From contig JAFGQS010000144.1 of assembly GCA_016935565.1 (NCBI GenBank), positions 1-64,000 on the forward strand: a stretch of DNA of 64,000 bases, in the 5' to 3' direction. Below the pieces are notes generated by a model. It made no database searches. It was not told where the DNA came from and saw nothing but the letters and a program-made list of their open reading frames with translations. This DNA is from Deltaproteobacteria bacterium. GTDB taxonomy: Bacteria; Desulfobacterota; Syntrophia; Syntrophales; UBA6807. The position numbers and the translations under genes are program-made. This document shows, in pieces, positions 35,622 to 45,140 of the stretch (position 1 is the stretch's first letter; every line of letters starts with the position of its first letter).

Positions 35622-36140
35622 AAAGCACGATGGATCATACTCGTATTTCTTGGCGTTGTCTCCCCCTGTTTTCTCATCTCCCTGCATGCACTCCAGATAA
35701 AAGCACTCAGGGAGGGCAACGTTGTTTTCATGCAGATTGTTCACCCGAACGATCGATTTGAAGCAGGGTACATTCATTCGGTCGAAAGGTGTCCCGTGGG
35801 GGAATTTTTCAGGATAGACGAGAACTTTCGGATTATACTCTATGAAACGACCTTTGCTTCAAGCAATACCGGTCTTCCCTCCGCCCTATCCGGTAATGAA
35901 AAGTTTCATAATGAAGGTGAATTTTTTAGGATTTCCAACATGGAAAGAGTTCTGCCTGAACTCCTGTTGTGGGTTCATGAAGACTATGACAATACACTGA
36001 AAATAGGTAAATCTCCGACGGTAAAGCTTCCTTCTCTTGCAGGGAATACGCTCTTACAAGTGCTGATAAAAAAAATGACTCTTTTTGAGTATGCATGTCT
36101 GAAGGGGAAAATTTGTTTTATGTACCACAAAGGAAACTAA
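35619..36140 (+). CDS. DUF1850 protein of the TAXI transporter operon
   Basis: A 173-residue protein with an N-terminal hydrophobic anchor or signal (residues 5-24) and the YIHSVERCPVGEFFRID segment characteristic of DUF1850. This family is found almost only between TAXI binding-protein and permease genes; its biochemical role is unknown and is presumably an accessory of the transporter. The ATG follows directly on the T run of a terminator-like hairpin, and the only Shine-Dalgarno is on the far side of that hairpin. The permease follows after 28 bases. Confidence 0.85.
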   Translation: MKARWIILVFLGVVSPCFLISLHALQIKALREGNVVFMQIVHPNDRFEAGYIHSVERCPVGEFFRIDENFRIILYETTFASSNTGLPSALSGNEKFHNEGEFFRISNMERVLPELLLWVHEDYDNTLKIGKSPTVKLPSLAGNTLLQVLIKKMTLFEYACLKGKICFMYHKGN

Positions 36141-36144
36141 CGAT

Positions 36145-36168
36145 ATGAATGACGAAAGAAAGGCTTAA
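36145..36168 (+). CDS. Seven-codon minicistron before the permease
   Basis: ATG at 36145 has AAAGGA ten bases upstream and opens seven codons (MNDERKA) whose TAA touches the permease ATG as TAAATG. It may couple translation from the DUF1850 gene to the permease. It may equally be incidental, since the permease also has AAAGG five bases before its own ATG. Confidence 0.25.
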   Translation: MNDERKA

Positions 36169-38904
36169 ATGACAATTAAGACCCCAGACATAGTTGTTAC
36201 AGAGAGTCTTGAAGAAATAGCAAAATATGACCCTGAATTTCGGTTTCGTCAGCTTACGGGCATTACCATTAAACTTGCCTTCATCATGACATTGATCCTG
36301 TCGATTTTCCACATCTATACGGCAGGATTTGGTGTTTTACAGGAATGGCGTCACCGGGCGTTCCATCTTTCATTTGTTCTCCCCCTCGTATTTTTGTTCT
36401 ATTCCATGAGAAAGAGTGGAACGGAAACGAAAAGATATCTCGTGTATGATTGCATTTACGGACTCATAGGAAGCTCCGTTTTTACAAGCCTCTTCCGGGA
36501 AATCTTGGAACTTTCGTTTGCCGCGTCGGCATCTTTTGCGATTGGCAGTTTTTTGTTTATTATCTATTTTAAAAGACGAGAATATTTCACACATCGATAT
36601 ATTGTCTATCTCGATTTTTCTATTTATACAATAATGATTGGCAGTCTCATTTACGCCGCAAAGCTTGCATATCAATACATCCATTTTGAAACAGCCTTTC
36701 GAGACCCGAATGTAACCCTCGTCTTCTGGAGTATTCTCCTTTTTGGTGTCTTCCTGAGCATCACCCTGCTCTTTGTCATTCAATGGCTTAAATCATCCTA
36801 CGCAATCATCAATAAAGCAGGGTTCCGCTATGACCGGGATGATATACCCTATTTCGATGTATTCTTCGCCCTTCTCGCCTCGGCCGTATCGGTTTATATA
36901 TTTCTGGAATTCAACAGCCTGGTTTTTCGATCAGGTCTTCCTCTCAAAAGCGACCTCGTTGTCGGTGCATTCGCATTCTTATTGGTTCTGGAAGGTGCTC
37001 GTCGAAGTATCGGTCCTCCCCTCCCCATAATTTCGTTTCTCGTTTTAATTAACTGCTATCTCGGCCCTTATTTCCTTCACATCCCGGGTCTTAATTTCTT
37101 TGCCCACAGGGGGTATTCGATCACCCGGATTATTGAACACATGTTTCTGGGAACAGAGGGAATATTCGGGATTCCCCTCGGGGTTGTTGCGACCTTTGTC
37201 TTTCACTTTGTCCTCTTCGGCATCTTTATTTCCAAAACTGGTCTTGGACAGCTTTTTATGGATATGGCCATGGCAATTGCAGGGTGGTCATCGGGAGGAC
37301 CCGCCAAGGTTGCCGTCATCAGTTCCGGATTTATGGGCTCAATAAGCGGAAGCTCTATTGCCAATACGGTAACCACCGGGGCCTTTACGATTCCCCTTAT
37401 GAAGAGAGTCGGATATGAACCCCAATTTGCCGGTGCCGTTGAGGCGGCATCATCAACGGGAGGGCAGCTGATGCCGCCTATTATGGGAGCGGCTGCATTT
37501 ATCATGGCGGAATTTCTGGGAATACCCTATATCAAGATTGCCGCATGTGCCGTTGTGCCTGCACTCCTTTACTTTTTTGCAGTCGGTACGATGGTACATT
37601 TCGAGGCAAGAAAGCGAGGGCTTGTGGGACTGCCGCGGGAATCACTTCCTAATTTATGGACTGTCGTTAAGGAAAGGTGGCTGTTGCTCATGCCCCTCAT
37701 TATTATCGTGTATCTTCTGATCTCGGGAAGTAGCCCTTTTTTGGCAGCATTCTGGGGAATCATTTATTCGGTCGCAGTAGGACAGATCCACGACAGAACT
37801 TTTCCTTTCCTGATTGCCGTGTTTCTGTCCATTCCGTCCGTTCTGGTCAGAATAAATCCTGTCGATTCTTTTTCCATGTTTTCCGCAGTGTGGTTCATCT
37901 GTCTCGCATCCGGGATGTATTATTCCTTCAAAAGATCCGATAGACGCTCCTGGCTTTTCGGATTGATTCCAAACATTATTCTTGTGACATTACTTGGATT
38001 GAATCTGGAACCATCTTTCTGTGCTTTCTGGACAACGATGGCTGTCATTGCTATCGGCGTTTTCTACAAAGAGAGCAAAATGAGGGTATCTGATATATTG
38101 GAAACACTGGAACTGGGAACAAAAAATGCTCTTGCTATCGGGGCGGCCTGCGCCTGTATCGGCTTTATCGTCGGTGCCACGACTCTTACCGGTCTGGGAC
38201 TCAAGTTTGCAGCAGCTATTATTGAATTGGCCCACGTCGTGGCTTCATTTGTCACCAGCATCGATGTCGTTCATATACTGAGCGTGGATGCCACGGCATT
38301 GTTTTTTACACTTTTTTTTACCGCTATCGCGTGTTTTATCCTTGGTATGGGGATTCCGACAACTGCACAGTACATCATCGCTTCTATGATAGCCGCTCCG
38401 GCACTGCTGCAATGGGGAATTCATCCCCTCGTGTCCCATATGTTTGTCCTGTTTTATGCTGTCCTCGCTGATGTGACACCACCGGTGGCCCTGGCAGCCT
38501 ATGCCGCATCGGGAATATCCGGAGCAAATCCCTTCAAGACGGGACTTACAGCCTTCGGTCTTGCTACTGCCGGTTTTATAGTGCCCTTCATCATTGTATC
38601 CGCTCCCATAGTGCTCTGGCTCCCGACGCTTCTCGACAGCTCGATTCCATTCGATTATGTACAATTCACGCATGTCTTTATAACGCTGGTTGTCGGTGTA
38701 ATCGCCCTTGGGTCGACTGTCATTGGTTATTTGAAGTGTCCGTCAACCTATAGTGAACGGTTACTCACCGGTATGGCCGCGATTTGTCTTTTCTACCCTG
38801 AAATGTATTCGGATCTCATCGGAGGTGCACTTCTCGTTACTGTTTATGTCATTCAACGGCACAGAAAAAAAAAGGATGAAATAACAGTACAAGATGGCGC
38901 ATAA
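36169..38904 (+). CDS. TRAP transporter fused permease (4TM/12TM, TAXI type)
   Basis: A 911-residue membrane protein with some 18-20 hydrophobic segments. The first third corresponds to the small DctQ-like subunit and the rest to the DctM-like large subunit, as normal for TAXI systems. SGGPAKVAVISSGFMGSISG and TGGQLMPPIMGAAAF are conserved in the transport domain, and a second inverted half has GMGIPTTAQYIIASMIAAPAL. It is longer than many relatives, partly from hydrophobic sequence around residues 520-640. It uses an ion gradient to import the ligand caught by the binding protein. The next gene, a dehydrogenase, is probably in the same transcript. Confidence 0.93.
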   Translation: MTIKTPDIVVTESLEEIAKYDPEFRFRQLTGITIKLAFIMTLILSIFHIYTAGFGVLQEWRHRAFHLSFVLPLVFLFYSMRKSGTETKRYLVYDCIYGLIGSSVFTSLFREILELSFAASASFAIGSFLFIIYFKRREYFTHRYIVYLDFSIYTIMIGSLIYAAKLAYQYIHFETAFRDPNVTLVFWSILLFGVFLSITLLFVIQWLKSSYAIINKAGFRYDRDDIPYFDVFFALLASAVSVYIFLEFNSLVFRSGLPLKSDLVVGAFAFLLVLEGARRSIGPPLPIISFLVLINCYLGPYFLHIPGLNFFAHRGYSITRIIEHMFLGTEGIFGIPLGVVATFVFHFVLFGIFISKTGLGQLFMDMAMAIAGWSSGGPAKVAVISSGFMGSISGSSIANTVTTGAFTIPLMKRVGYEPQFAGAVEAASSTGGQLMPPIMGAAAFIMAEFLGIPYIKIAACAVVPALLYFFAVGTMVHFEARKRGLVGLPRESLPNLWTVVKERWLLLMPLIIIVYLLISGSSPFLAAFWGIIYSVAVGQIHDRTFPFLIAVFLSIPSVLVRINPVDSFSMFSAVWFICLASGMYYSFKRSDRRSWLFGLIPNIILVTLLGLNLEPSFCAFWTTMAVIAIGVFYKESKMRVSDILETLELGTKNALAIGAACACIGFIVGATTLTGLGLKFAAAIIELAHVVASFVTSIDVVHILSVDATALFFTLFFTAIACFILGMGIPTTAQYIIASMIAAPALLQWGIHPLVSHMFVLFYAVLADVTPPVALAAYAASGISGANPFKTGLTAFGLATAGFIVPFIIVSAPIVLWLPTLLDSSIPFDYVQFTHVFITLVVGVIALGSTVIGYLKCPSTYSERLLTGMAAICLFYPEMYSDLIGGALLVTVYVIQRHRKKKDEITVQDGA

Positions 38905-38946
38905 GAAAATCGATTTCATTTTTTTATATAAAAGGAGTTCTTAAGA

Positions 38947-39951
38947 ATGAGCAAAAAGAAAGTACGGATCATACAGTACGGTCTCGGTCCCATCGGGCTT
39001 GAAACGGCACGACTGGCACTGAACAAAAGTACTCTGGAAATTGTCGGAGCCGTCGATATTGCACAAGACATGGTTGGTAAAGATCTCGGTAAAATTCTGG
39101 GTTTTGAAGAGAGCATGGGAATTACCGTTACCGATAATCTGGATGAGCTTCTATCCGGCACTGAAGCTGATATCGTTATACATACGGCCGGATCAAGGAT
39201 TAAAAACATCTATACCCAATTGGAAGAAATTATTGAGGCAGGACTCAATATCGTGTCGTCCAGTGAAGAACTTTTGTTCCCATCCGCCGAAAATAAAGGT
39301 TTGGCCGAAAAATTAGATACAAAAGCAATGGAACAGGGCGTCACGGTGCTCGGCACCGGGGTCAATCCGGGATTTATCATGGATGCCCTTCCCCTCTACC
39401 TGACGGGCGTGTGTCAGGATGTAAAAACCATTAAGGTTGAAAGAATCGTTGATGCAGGGACGCGGCGATATCCGCTTCAGAAGAAAGTAGGTGCCGGGTT
39501 AACACCTGAACAGTTCAGGACCATGGTCTCAGAAAAAATGCTCGGTCATGTGGGACTTGCTGAATCACTTCAATTTATTGCTCACTATCTCGGTCTTTCC
39601 TTTGATAGCGTGGAAGAAACAATCAATCCCGTTATCGCGGAATACCCCGTAAAAACGGCATATTTCGATCTGAAAAAAGGAGATGTTCTGGGAGTCAAAC
39701 ACATCGTGAACGGAATTAAGGAAAATGAAACGATCGTCAATCTTGATCTCAGGATGTATGTCGGAGCTGATGATCCCCATGATGCAATTTACATTAACGG
39801 AACTCCGAATATTAGGCTGAGGATTGACGGGGGTGTCGCAGGAGATCAGGCGACAGCGGCTATATTAGTGAATTCTATATACGATGTAATGAGGGCGCAA
39901 CCGGGGCTGGTAACGGTAAAAGATCTGCCGGCACCGCATTTCTGCCAGTAA
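38947..39951 (+). CDS. DapB-fold dehydrogenase, 2,4-diaminopentanoate dehydrogenase-like
   Basis: A 334-residue oxidoreductase with an N-terminal NAD(P) site (IQYGLGPIG, residues 9-17) and a dihydrodipicolinate-reductase-like fold. GTGVNPGFIMD in the middle is typical of the 2,4-diaminopentanoate dehydrogenase group of amino-acid fermentation. AAAGGAG precedes the ATG. Its place 42 bases after the TAXI permease suggests that the imported compound, perhaps an amino acid derived from ornithine or lysine, is its substrate or is related to it. That link is inference. Confidence 0.75.
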   Translation: MSKKKVRIIQYGLGPIGLETARLALNKSTLEIVGAVDIAQDMVGKDLGKILGFEESMGITVTDNLDELLSGTEADIVIHTAGSRIKNIYTQLEEIIEAGLNIVSSSEELLFPSAENKGLAEKLDTKAMEQGVTVLGTGVNPGFIMDALPLYLTGVCQDVKTIKVERIVDAGTRRYPLQKKVGAGLTPEQFRTMVSEKMLGHVGLAESLQFIAHYLGLSFDSVEETINPVIAEYPVKTAYFDLKKGDVLGVKHIVNGIKENETIVNLDLRMYVGADDPHDAIYINGTPNIRLRIDGGVAGDQATAAILVNSIYDVMRAQPGLVTVKDLPAPHFCQ

Positions 39952-40079
39952 AATAGAAATCATACACAAGCGCTTATATAGAGTATCGTGTTGTATGTCA
40001 TAGTGATTTTGGCATACCCGTGAAATATCGGACGGAGTGGAATCTGATACCATGGCGGGAAAGACAAAATGATAGCACC

Positions 40080-40640
40080 TCACTCTTCAAACAGTTTTTT
40101 AAAGAATTCCTGCTTTTCTTTCGGAACATATATCGATCCACCACGATCAATGATTAGTTTTCCGTCAAGATGATCAAGTTCATGCTGTACAATCCGTGCA
40201 AGAAATCCGATATATCTTTTGTTGATTTTTTTACCTTCTCTGTCATAGGCCTTGACCTTGATTTCATTATACCGAGCCACTTCCACACTTATATCGGGAC
40301 ATGAAAGACATCCCTCTGTCGATGTCTCGCTGTCGCCCCTGAATTGAGTAATCCGCGGATTAATCAGGATATCATAATCCTTATCGCTCTTTACGAATCC
40401 CCTTTCATCAAGATTCTTGTTCTTGAAGACCACCATTTTTTTGCTTATTCCTATTTGCGGAGCAGCAAGGCCCAAGGCATCATTCCGTGCCAAGAAAGCA
40501 TCGATGAGAATCTTAATATCTTTCTTGCTGTTCTCGTCAAGGGGGATGGGAATCTCATCAGCTTTTCTTCTCAAAAGCTTTGATTCCTCTTCATTGACTT
40601 TATCATTCTCCCATAGCTTCCAGGTTTTGGTCTTTGCCAT
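40080..40640 (-). CDS. def: Peptide deformylase
   Basis: A 186-residue metallo-hydrolase that removes the formyl group from new proteins. The three family motifs are GLAAPQIG, EGCLSCP (metal-binding Cys) and QHELDHLDG (HExxH pattern with two metal His). Length is normal. It stands alone on this strand, unlike the usual def-fmt pairing, so it could be a second deformylase. The ATG has no strong Shine-Dalgarno. Confidence 0.93.
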   Translation of the reverse strand: MAKTKTWKLWENDKVNEEESKLLRRKADEIPIPLDENSKKDIKILIDAFLARNDALGLAAPQIGISKKMVVFKNKNLDERGFVKSDKDYDILINPRITQFRGDSETSTEGCLSCPDISVEVARYNEIKVKAYDREGKKINKRYIGFLARIVQHELDHLDGKLIIDRGGSIYVPKEKQEFFKKLFEE

Positions 40641-40879
40641 ATGTTCATTACCCCGTGTGATGATTGTATGTTAAAATTTTTCATAACACCATCATCCCTT
40701 TTTTTCAAGATATTGGAAAGCAGATAAGAATTCTTGATCGCTTCAGAGATATTTGTTAAGGGATTATCTTCGGATCGCATGATCTGTTCATAAATCAAGG
40801 CGGTCGAGACAATCATACCTGTGGACAAAGAACAGAGCAATGAAATGGTTTGGAATGCACCTGTGGGAGGAATCATACT

Positions 40880-42118
40880 GTGATCGTTGAATTAATCAGT
40901 GAAGGAGCACGTCGGGCGTTTTCAAGCGCTATGCGATTCGACGAAGGGGGAACACCCGTAATACCCCCATGCGATAAGACAATCCCCCGTCTTCTTTACA
41001 TACACATTCCTTTCTGTGAACAACTCTGTCCGTACTGTTCCTTCAACCGGTTCCTTTTTGAAGAAACGTTATGCCGTGAATACTTCAATGCCCTCAGAAA
41101 AGAGATATACCTGTACCGGGAAAAGGGTTATAATTTTGAGGGTATTTACGTTGGGGGAGGAACACCGACCGTTCTGATTGATGAACTGGAAGAAACTCTT
41201 GAAGTGGCGAAAAGCTGTTTTCACATCAGAGAAATTTCGGTCGAAACCAATCCAAACCACCTGACGGATGAGAAAATAAGCGTACTGAAAAGGGCGGGCG
41301 TCAACCGTCTTTCCGTTGGTATACAGAGTTTCAACGATGATCTTCTCAGGGCCATGGGTCGTTACGACAAATACGGCAGCGGTGTGATTAATGCCGAACG
41401 TCTGGTACAATCATCAGGCCATTTCGATACTCTCAATGCAGACATGATCTTTAACTTTCCCGTTCAGACCTATGAATCACTGGAAAAAGATCTTGACACA
41501 CTTATTGGTACGGGAGTCGATCAGGTAACATACTATCCCCTTATGGTTTCGGATTTGACCCGTGGGCTTGTGGAAAAGACCCTCGGTACGGTAGATTATA
41601 AAAAGGAAAAGCGATTTTATCGTCTGATTGTTCAAAAACTGCTCCCTCACTATCGTTTTTCATCTGCCTGGTGTTTTTCCCGACAAGATGCCATGATCGA
41701 TGAATATATTGTCGATTATGACGAATACGCCGGCCTGGGTAGCGGATCCATCGGTTACTTAAATGGCAGGTGTTATGCGAATACTTTCGATATACGGCAG
41801 TACATAGATCGTTCGAATAAGGGAGAACTTCCCCTTATGGCATCACATAACTTTTCACTAACGGATCGGATTCGCTACGATTTCATAATGAATCTGTTTG
41901 GTCTGGAATTGGAGGTGACCCCACTGCGGAAAAAATACGGTACAAACGTCTTCCCGTACCTGTGGAAGGATATCATTGCTTTTATGCTGGCAGGTGGACT
42001 GCGGTATCATCACGGCACGTTTTATCTTACAACTCGCGGTCGGTATTACTGGATTATCATCATGCGGGAGTTTTTTACGGCAGTCAACAACTTCAGGGCT
42101 TTTTGCCTCAATTCCTGA
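40880..42118 (+). CDS. HemN/HemW-like radical SAM protein
   Basis: A 412-residue radical SAM protein. The cluster ligands are C46, C50 and C53 in FCEQLCPYCSF, the AdoMet site follows (YVGGGTPT, SVETNPNHL, RLSVGIQSF), and the C-terminal HemN-like domain is complete. The GTG at 40880 with GGGAGG nine bases upstream is preferred to an ATG at 40850 without one. The family includes coproporphyrinogen dehydrogenase, heme chaperone HemW and heme-degrading methyltransferases; the long N-terminal lead and RNA-independent context do not decide between them. A lipoprotein gene follows. Confidence 0.85.
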   Translation: MIVELISEGARRAFSSAMRFDEGGTPVIPPCDKTIPRLLYIHIPFCEQLCPYCSFNRFLFEETLCREYFNALRKEIYLYREKGYNFEGIYVGGGTPTVLIDELEETLEVAKSCFHIREISVETNPNHLTDEKISVLKRAGVNRLSVGIQSFNDDLLRAMGRYDKYGSGVINAERLVQSSGHFDTLNADMIFNFPVQTYESLEKDLDTLIGTGVDQVTYYPLMVSDLTRGLVEKTLGTVDYKKEKRFYRLIVQKLLPHYRFSSAWCFSRQDAMIDEYIVDYDEYAGLGSGSIGYLNGRCYANTFDIRQYIDRSNKGELPLMASHNFSLTDRIRYDFIMNLFGLELEVTPLRKKYGTNVFPYLWKDIIAFMLAGGLRYHHGTFYLTTRGRYYWIIIMREFFTAVNNFRAFCLNS

Positions 42119-42185
42119 TGATCGGATAAATGCTTATAACAAGAATCGTTTCTATCTCCAACGATTCTTTACAACCGGCGAAGCT

Positions 42186-42608
42186 ATGAAAACGTATCGA
42201 AACATTTACATTCTGTATGTGCTTCTCCTCGCTTTTATCCTCATTTCAGGATGTTCGGCCTCTCAGACAGAACGATTGAAAACAGAAAAAGATTATCAAT
42301 GTGCGTTCAATGACTTCTATTTCAAAGGTCGCGCCACAATGGAAGTGCCGGTCACATACGGCAGGATTGACCTGCTCACCCATGATTTCGCCATAGAAGT
42401 TGATCGGCTCTCAAAATTTCACGAGGGAATTGGCCAGGCATTGCATTATGCCAAGGAAACGGGTAAACGTCCCGGCCTGGCAATCTTCATTGTTGATCCA
42501 TGTCCGGAGGATTTGAGAAAATTACGATATATCCGCAATCTTTGCGAGTTATACGGTATTAAAATGTGGTATATTAATGAAGAACTGGTGAAGGGGACAA
42601 AACGATAA
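42186..42608 (+). CDS. Lipoprotein with nuclease-like (PD-(D/E)xK-like) sequence pattern
   Basis: A 140-residue protein. The signal peptide ends in a lipobox with C23 (LISGC), so the mature protein should be anchored to a membrane and exported. The rest reads GRIDLLTHDFAIEVDRLSK and then EGIGQALHYAKETGKRP, resembling the core of restriction-endonuclease-like folds: D62, then E71 and D73 on the next strand, K77, followed by the helix. Such domains are usually cytoplasmic, so the combination is odd. The start at 42186 begins a normal signal peptide. Confidence 0.7.
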   Translation: MKTYRNIYILYVLLLAFILISGCSASQTERLKTEKDYQCAFNDFYFKGRATMEVPVTYGRIDLLTHDFAIEVDRLSKFHEGIGQALHYAKETGKRPGLAIFIVDPCPEDLRKLRYIRNLCELYGIKMWYINEELVKGTKR

Positions 42609-42667
42609 AGATAATAAACGGGAACGGACTCACATGCCTTGCACGGTAGTAAAAAAGAGGATTATAT

Positions 42668-44080
42668 ATGGATGACACAAAGAAAAACCTTTTAAAATCA
42701 CTCCCTAAAATTGACGAGATATTGTTAATTTTGGAGAAGGACCATGTCACCGATAAGGCACCACGAGAGTTTATCGTTAAAACCTGCCGCCACGTCGTTG
42801 GACGGATGAGAGAGACCATACTCTCATCAAAAAAAAAGGGCCATGGAATTCCGTCTGTATCCTCTGCTGAAGAGGCTGCGGATGAAGTAAAAAAAACAAT
42901 CGAGGGATTGCATACCTATAGTCTGCGCCGTGTGGTCAATGCAACGGGTATCATCCTGCACACAAATCTCGGAAGAGCTCCACTCTGCGACGAAGCACTG
43001 GAAAGAATTGTTGACATCAGCCGCGGTTATTCAAATCTGGAATTCAACCTCGAGGAAGGAAAGCGGGGGCTGCGGTATGATCACGTAGAAAATATACTCT
43101 GTGCTCTTACCGGGGCCGATGATGCGATGGTTGTTAACAACAATGCCGCTGCCGTCCTCCTCGCTCTGAATACCCTGTCTGAAGGGCGAGAGGCGATCGT
43201 TTCCCGGGGTGAACTGATTGAAATTGGCGGTGAATTTCGCATACCCGAAGTCATGGAAAAGAGCGGAGCAACACTCCGAGAGGTGGGAACCACCAATCGG
43301 ACCCATCTCCCCGATTATGAAAACGCAATCAATGACAATACGGGACTTATATTAAAAGTTCATACAAGTAACTTCAGGATTGCCGGTTTTACTGATGCGG
43401 TTGAACTGCACGCACTGGTGGAACTTGGCAAAAAATATGGTATACCCGTGATGAATGATTTGGGAAGCGGATGTTTTGTTGAACTGAGTACATATGGTCT
43501 TGAAGAGGAACCGACTGTTCAGGACACTCTGAAAGCGGGACCGGATGTGGTAACCTTCAGCGGAGACAAGCTCCTCGGCGGTCCCCAGGCAGGAATTGTT
43601 CTAGGAAAAAAAGATATCGTGGAAAAGATAAAAAGAAACCCCCTGAATCGTGCCCTGAGAATCGATAAACTGACCCTTGCCGCCCTGGAAGCGACGATGA
43701 AACAGTATCTGAACACGGAAGAAGCCCTATCGTGCATAAAAGGCCTACGATCATTGACGGAACCGGTCGCCACGGTTGAAAAAAAAGCACGAAAATTATT
43801 GAAACTATTACAAAAATCACCCCTTGAAGGATTCCTGTTCTCACTGAAGAAAGGAACGTCCATGTCCGGGGGAGGATCTCTCCCGACACAGGAGATTCCG
43901 ACGGTTCTTATAGCCATTAATTCCTCCCGTATATCGGCAAGCAGATTGGGAGAACGGTTACGCCATCTTGATACACCAATTATTGCTCGAATTTCAGACG
44001 AAGAAGTCCTCCTTGATTTACGAACGATTGATGAATCTGAATTTGCGATAATTGAGAATGGATTGAAAGCGTCCGATTAA
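42668..44080 (+). CDS. selA: L-seryl-tRNA(Sec) selenium transferase
   Basis: A 470-residue PLP enzyme that converts seryl-tRNA(Sec) to selenocysteinyl-tRNA(Sec). The N-terminal domain ends with VVNATGIILHTNLGRAPL, and the PLP lysine is K301 in FSGDKLLGGPQAG. Length is normal. AGAGG precedes the ATG. selB and selD are not in this window, and no selenoprotein gene with an in-frame TGA was recognised here. Its presence shows that the organism very probably makes selenoproteins. Confidence 0.96.
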   Translation: MDDTKKNLLKSLPKIDEILLILEKDHVTDKAPREFIVKTCRHVVGRMRETILSSKKKGHGIPSVSSAEEAADEVKKTIEGLHTYSLRRVVNATGIILHTNLGRAPLCDEALERIVDISRGYSNLEFNLEEGKRGLRYDHVENILCALTGADDAMVVNNNAAAVLLALNTLSEGREAIVSRGELIEIGGEFRIPEVMEKSGATLREVGTTNRTHLPDYENAINDNTGLILKVHTSNFRIAGFTDAVELHALVELGKKYGIPVMNDLGSGCFVELSTYGLEEEPTVQDTLKAGPDVVTFSGDKLLGGPQAGIVLGKKDIVEKIKRNPLNRALRIDKLTLAALEATMKQYLNTEEALSCIKGLRSLTEPVATVEKKARKLLKLLQKSPLEGFLFSLKKGTSMSGGGSLPTQEIPTVLIAINSSRISASRLGERLRHLDTPIIARISDEEVLLDLRTIDESEFAIIENGLKASD

Positions 44081-44123
44081 AAAAACCGATATTATGAAGC
44101 AGTATAACTAGGCTCAAAGCTCC

Positions 44124-45113
44124 ATGACTCACGACGAGAAAGAACACATTACATTTACCATCGGCAAACGCGAAGTAGGTGAAAGGCTCGATATATTCCT
44201 GACACACAAGGCGAATTCTTTCTCTCGATCACAGATAAAGAGAATCATTACCGAAGGTAATGTACGGGTGAACAACCTGAGGATGAAGTCCGGATATCGC
44301 TTAAAGGAAGGGGATTTTGTCATTCTTACCAAAGAAGAGCCGAAAGGCTATGATGTCATGCCTGAAAACATACCGCTGACTATTATCTATGAGGATGCAT
44401 CAATCATCGTACTCGACAAACCTTCCGGTATGGTTGTCCACCCCGCAGCCGGCAATTACCACGGGACCATTGTTAACGCTCTTCTCTTTCACTGCAACGA
44501 TCTATCGGGTGTGGGGGGCGTTTTGAGACCCGGCATTGTCCACCGTCTCGACAAACAAACCTCGGGCCTTTTAATAGTTGCCAAGTCGGATTCGGCACAT
44601 AGAGGGCTGTCGAAACAGTTTAAAAACCATATGGTGAAAAAGCTATATAAAGCTCTCGTCCACGGAAATATCAAAGATGAAAACGGACTCATTGAATTAC
44701 CGGTGGGAAGACACCCCACGGATCGAAAGAAGATGTCAACAAAAAGTAAACGGGGCAAAATGGCAGTTACTCGCTGGAACATCGTTGAGCGGTATAACAT
44801 AGCCACACTTCTTGATGTTGAGATTGAGACAGGGAGAACGCACCAGATCAGAGTGCACTTAAATACAATAGGACATCCCATCATCGGAGATGCCGTTTAC
44901 GGTAATTCTAAAAAAAGAACCAGCGAAATCAAAAACGACATACTGAGAAATGCCCTCAAACGGATTAAGAGACAAGCCCTGCACGCGAGCAAGATAGGAT
45001 TCCATCATCCGTTTGACGATCGTTACCTGGAGTTTTCATCCCCATTGCCGGATGACATGGCATATGCCTGTGAAGCATTGCGACAAAGCTCTTCCGTCCA
45101 GCGTGAAATGTAA
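44124..45113 (+). CDS. RluD-family pseudouridine synthase
   Basis: A 329-residue RNA-modifying enzyme with an N-terminal S4 domain (residues 16-75) and the RluA/RluD catalytic domain. The catalytic aspartate is D143 in VHRLDKQTSG. The substrate is probably 23S rRNA uridines near helix 69, as for RluD, but RluC-like specificity cannot be excluded. It lies 43 bases after selA and 27 before the PgeF gene, a common RluD-PgeF pairing. Confidence 0.92.
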   Translation: MTHDEKEHITFTIGKREVGERLDIFLTHKANSFSRSQIKRIITEGNVRVNNLRMKSGYRLKEGDFVILTKEEPKGYDVMPENIPLTIIYEDASIIVLDKPSGMVVHPAAGNYHGTIVNALLFHCNDLSGVGGVLRPGIVHRLDKQTSGLLIVAKSDSAHRGLSKQFKNHMVKKLYKALVHGNIKDENGLIELPVGRHPTDRKKMSTKSKRGKMAVTRWNIVERYNIATLLDVEIETGRTHQIRVHLNTIGHPIIGDAVYGNSKKRTSEIKNDILRNALKRIKRQALHASKIGFHHPFDDRYLEFSSPLPDDMAYACEALRQSSSVQREM

Positions 45114-45140
45114 AACGCCTAACCTGAATATTTATTTGAT

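Noticed and set aside
40571..40876. 101-codon frame upstream of def on its strand
   Set aside because: It overlaps the def start, has no ribosome site, and I see no family; the HemN-like start region on the other strand is better supported.
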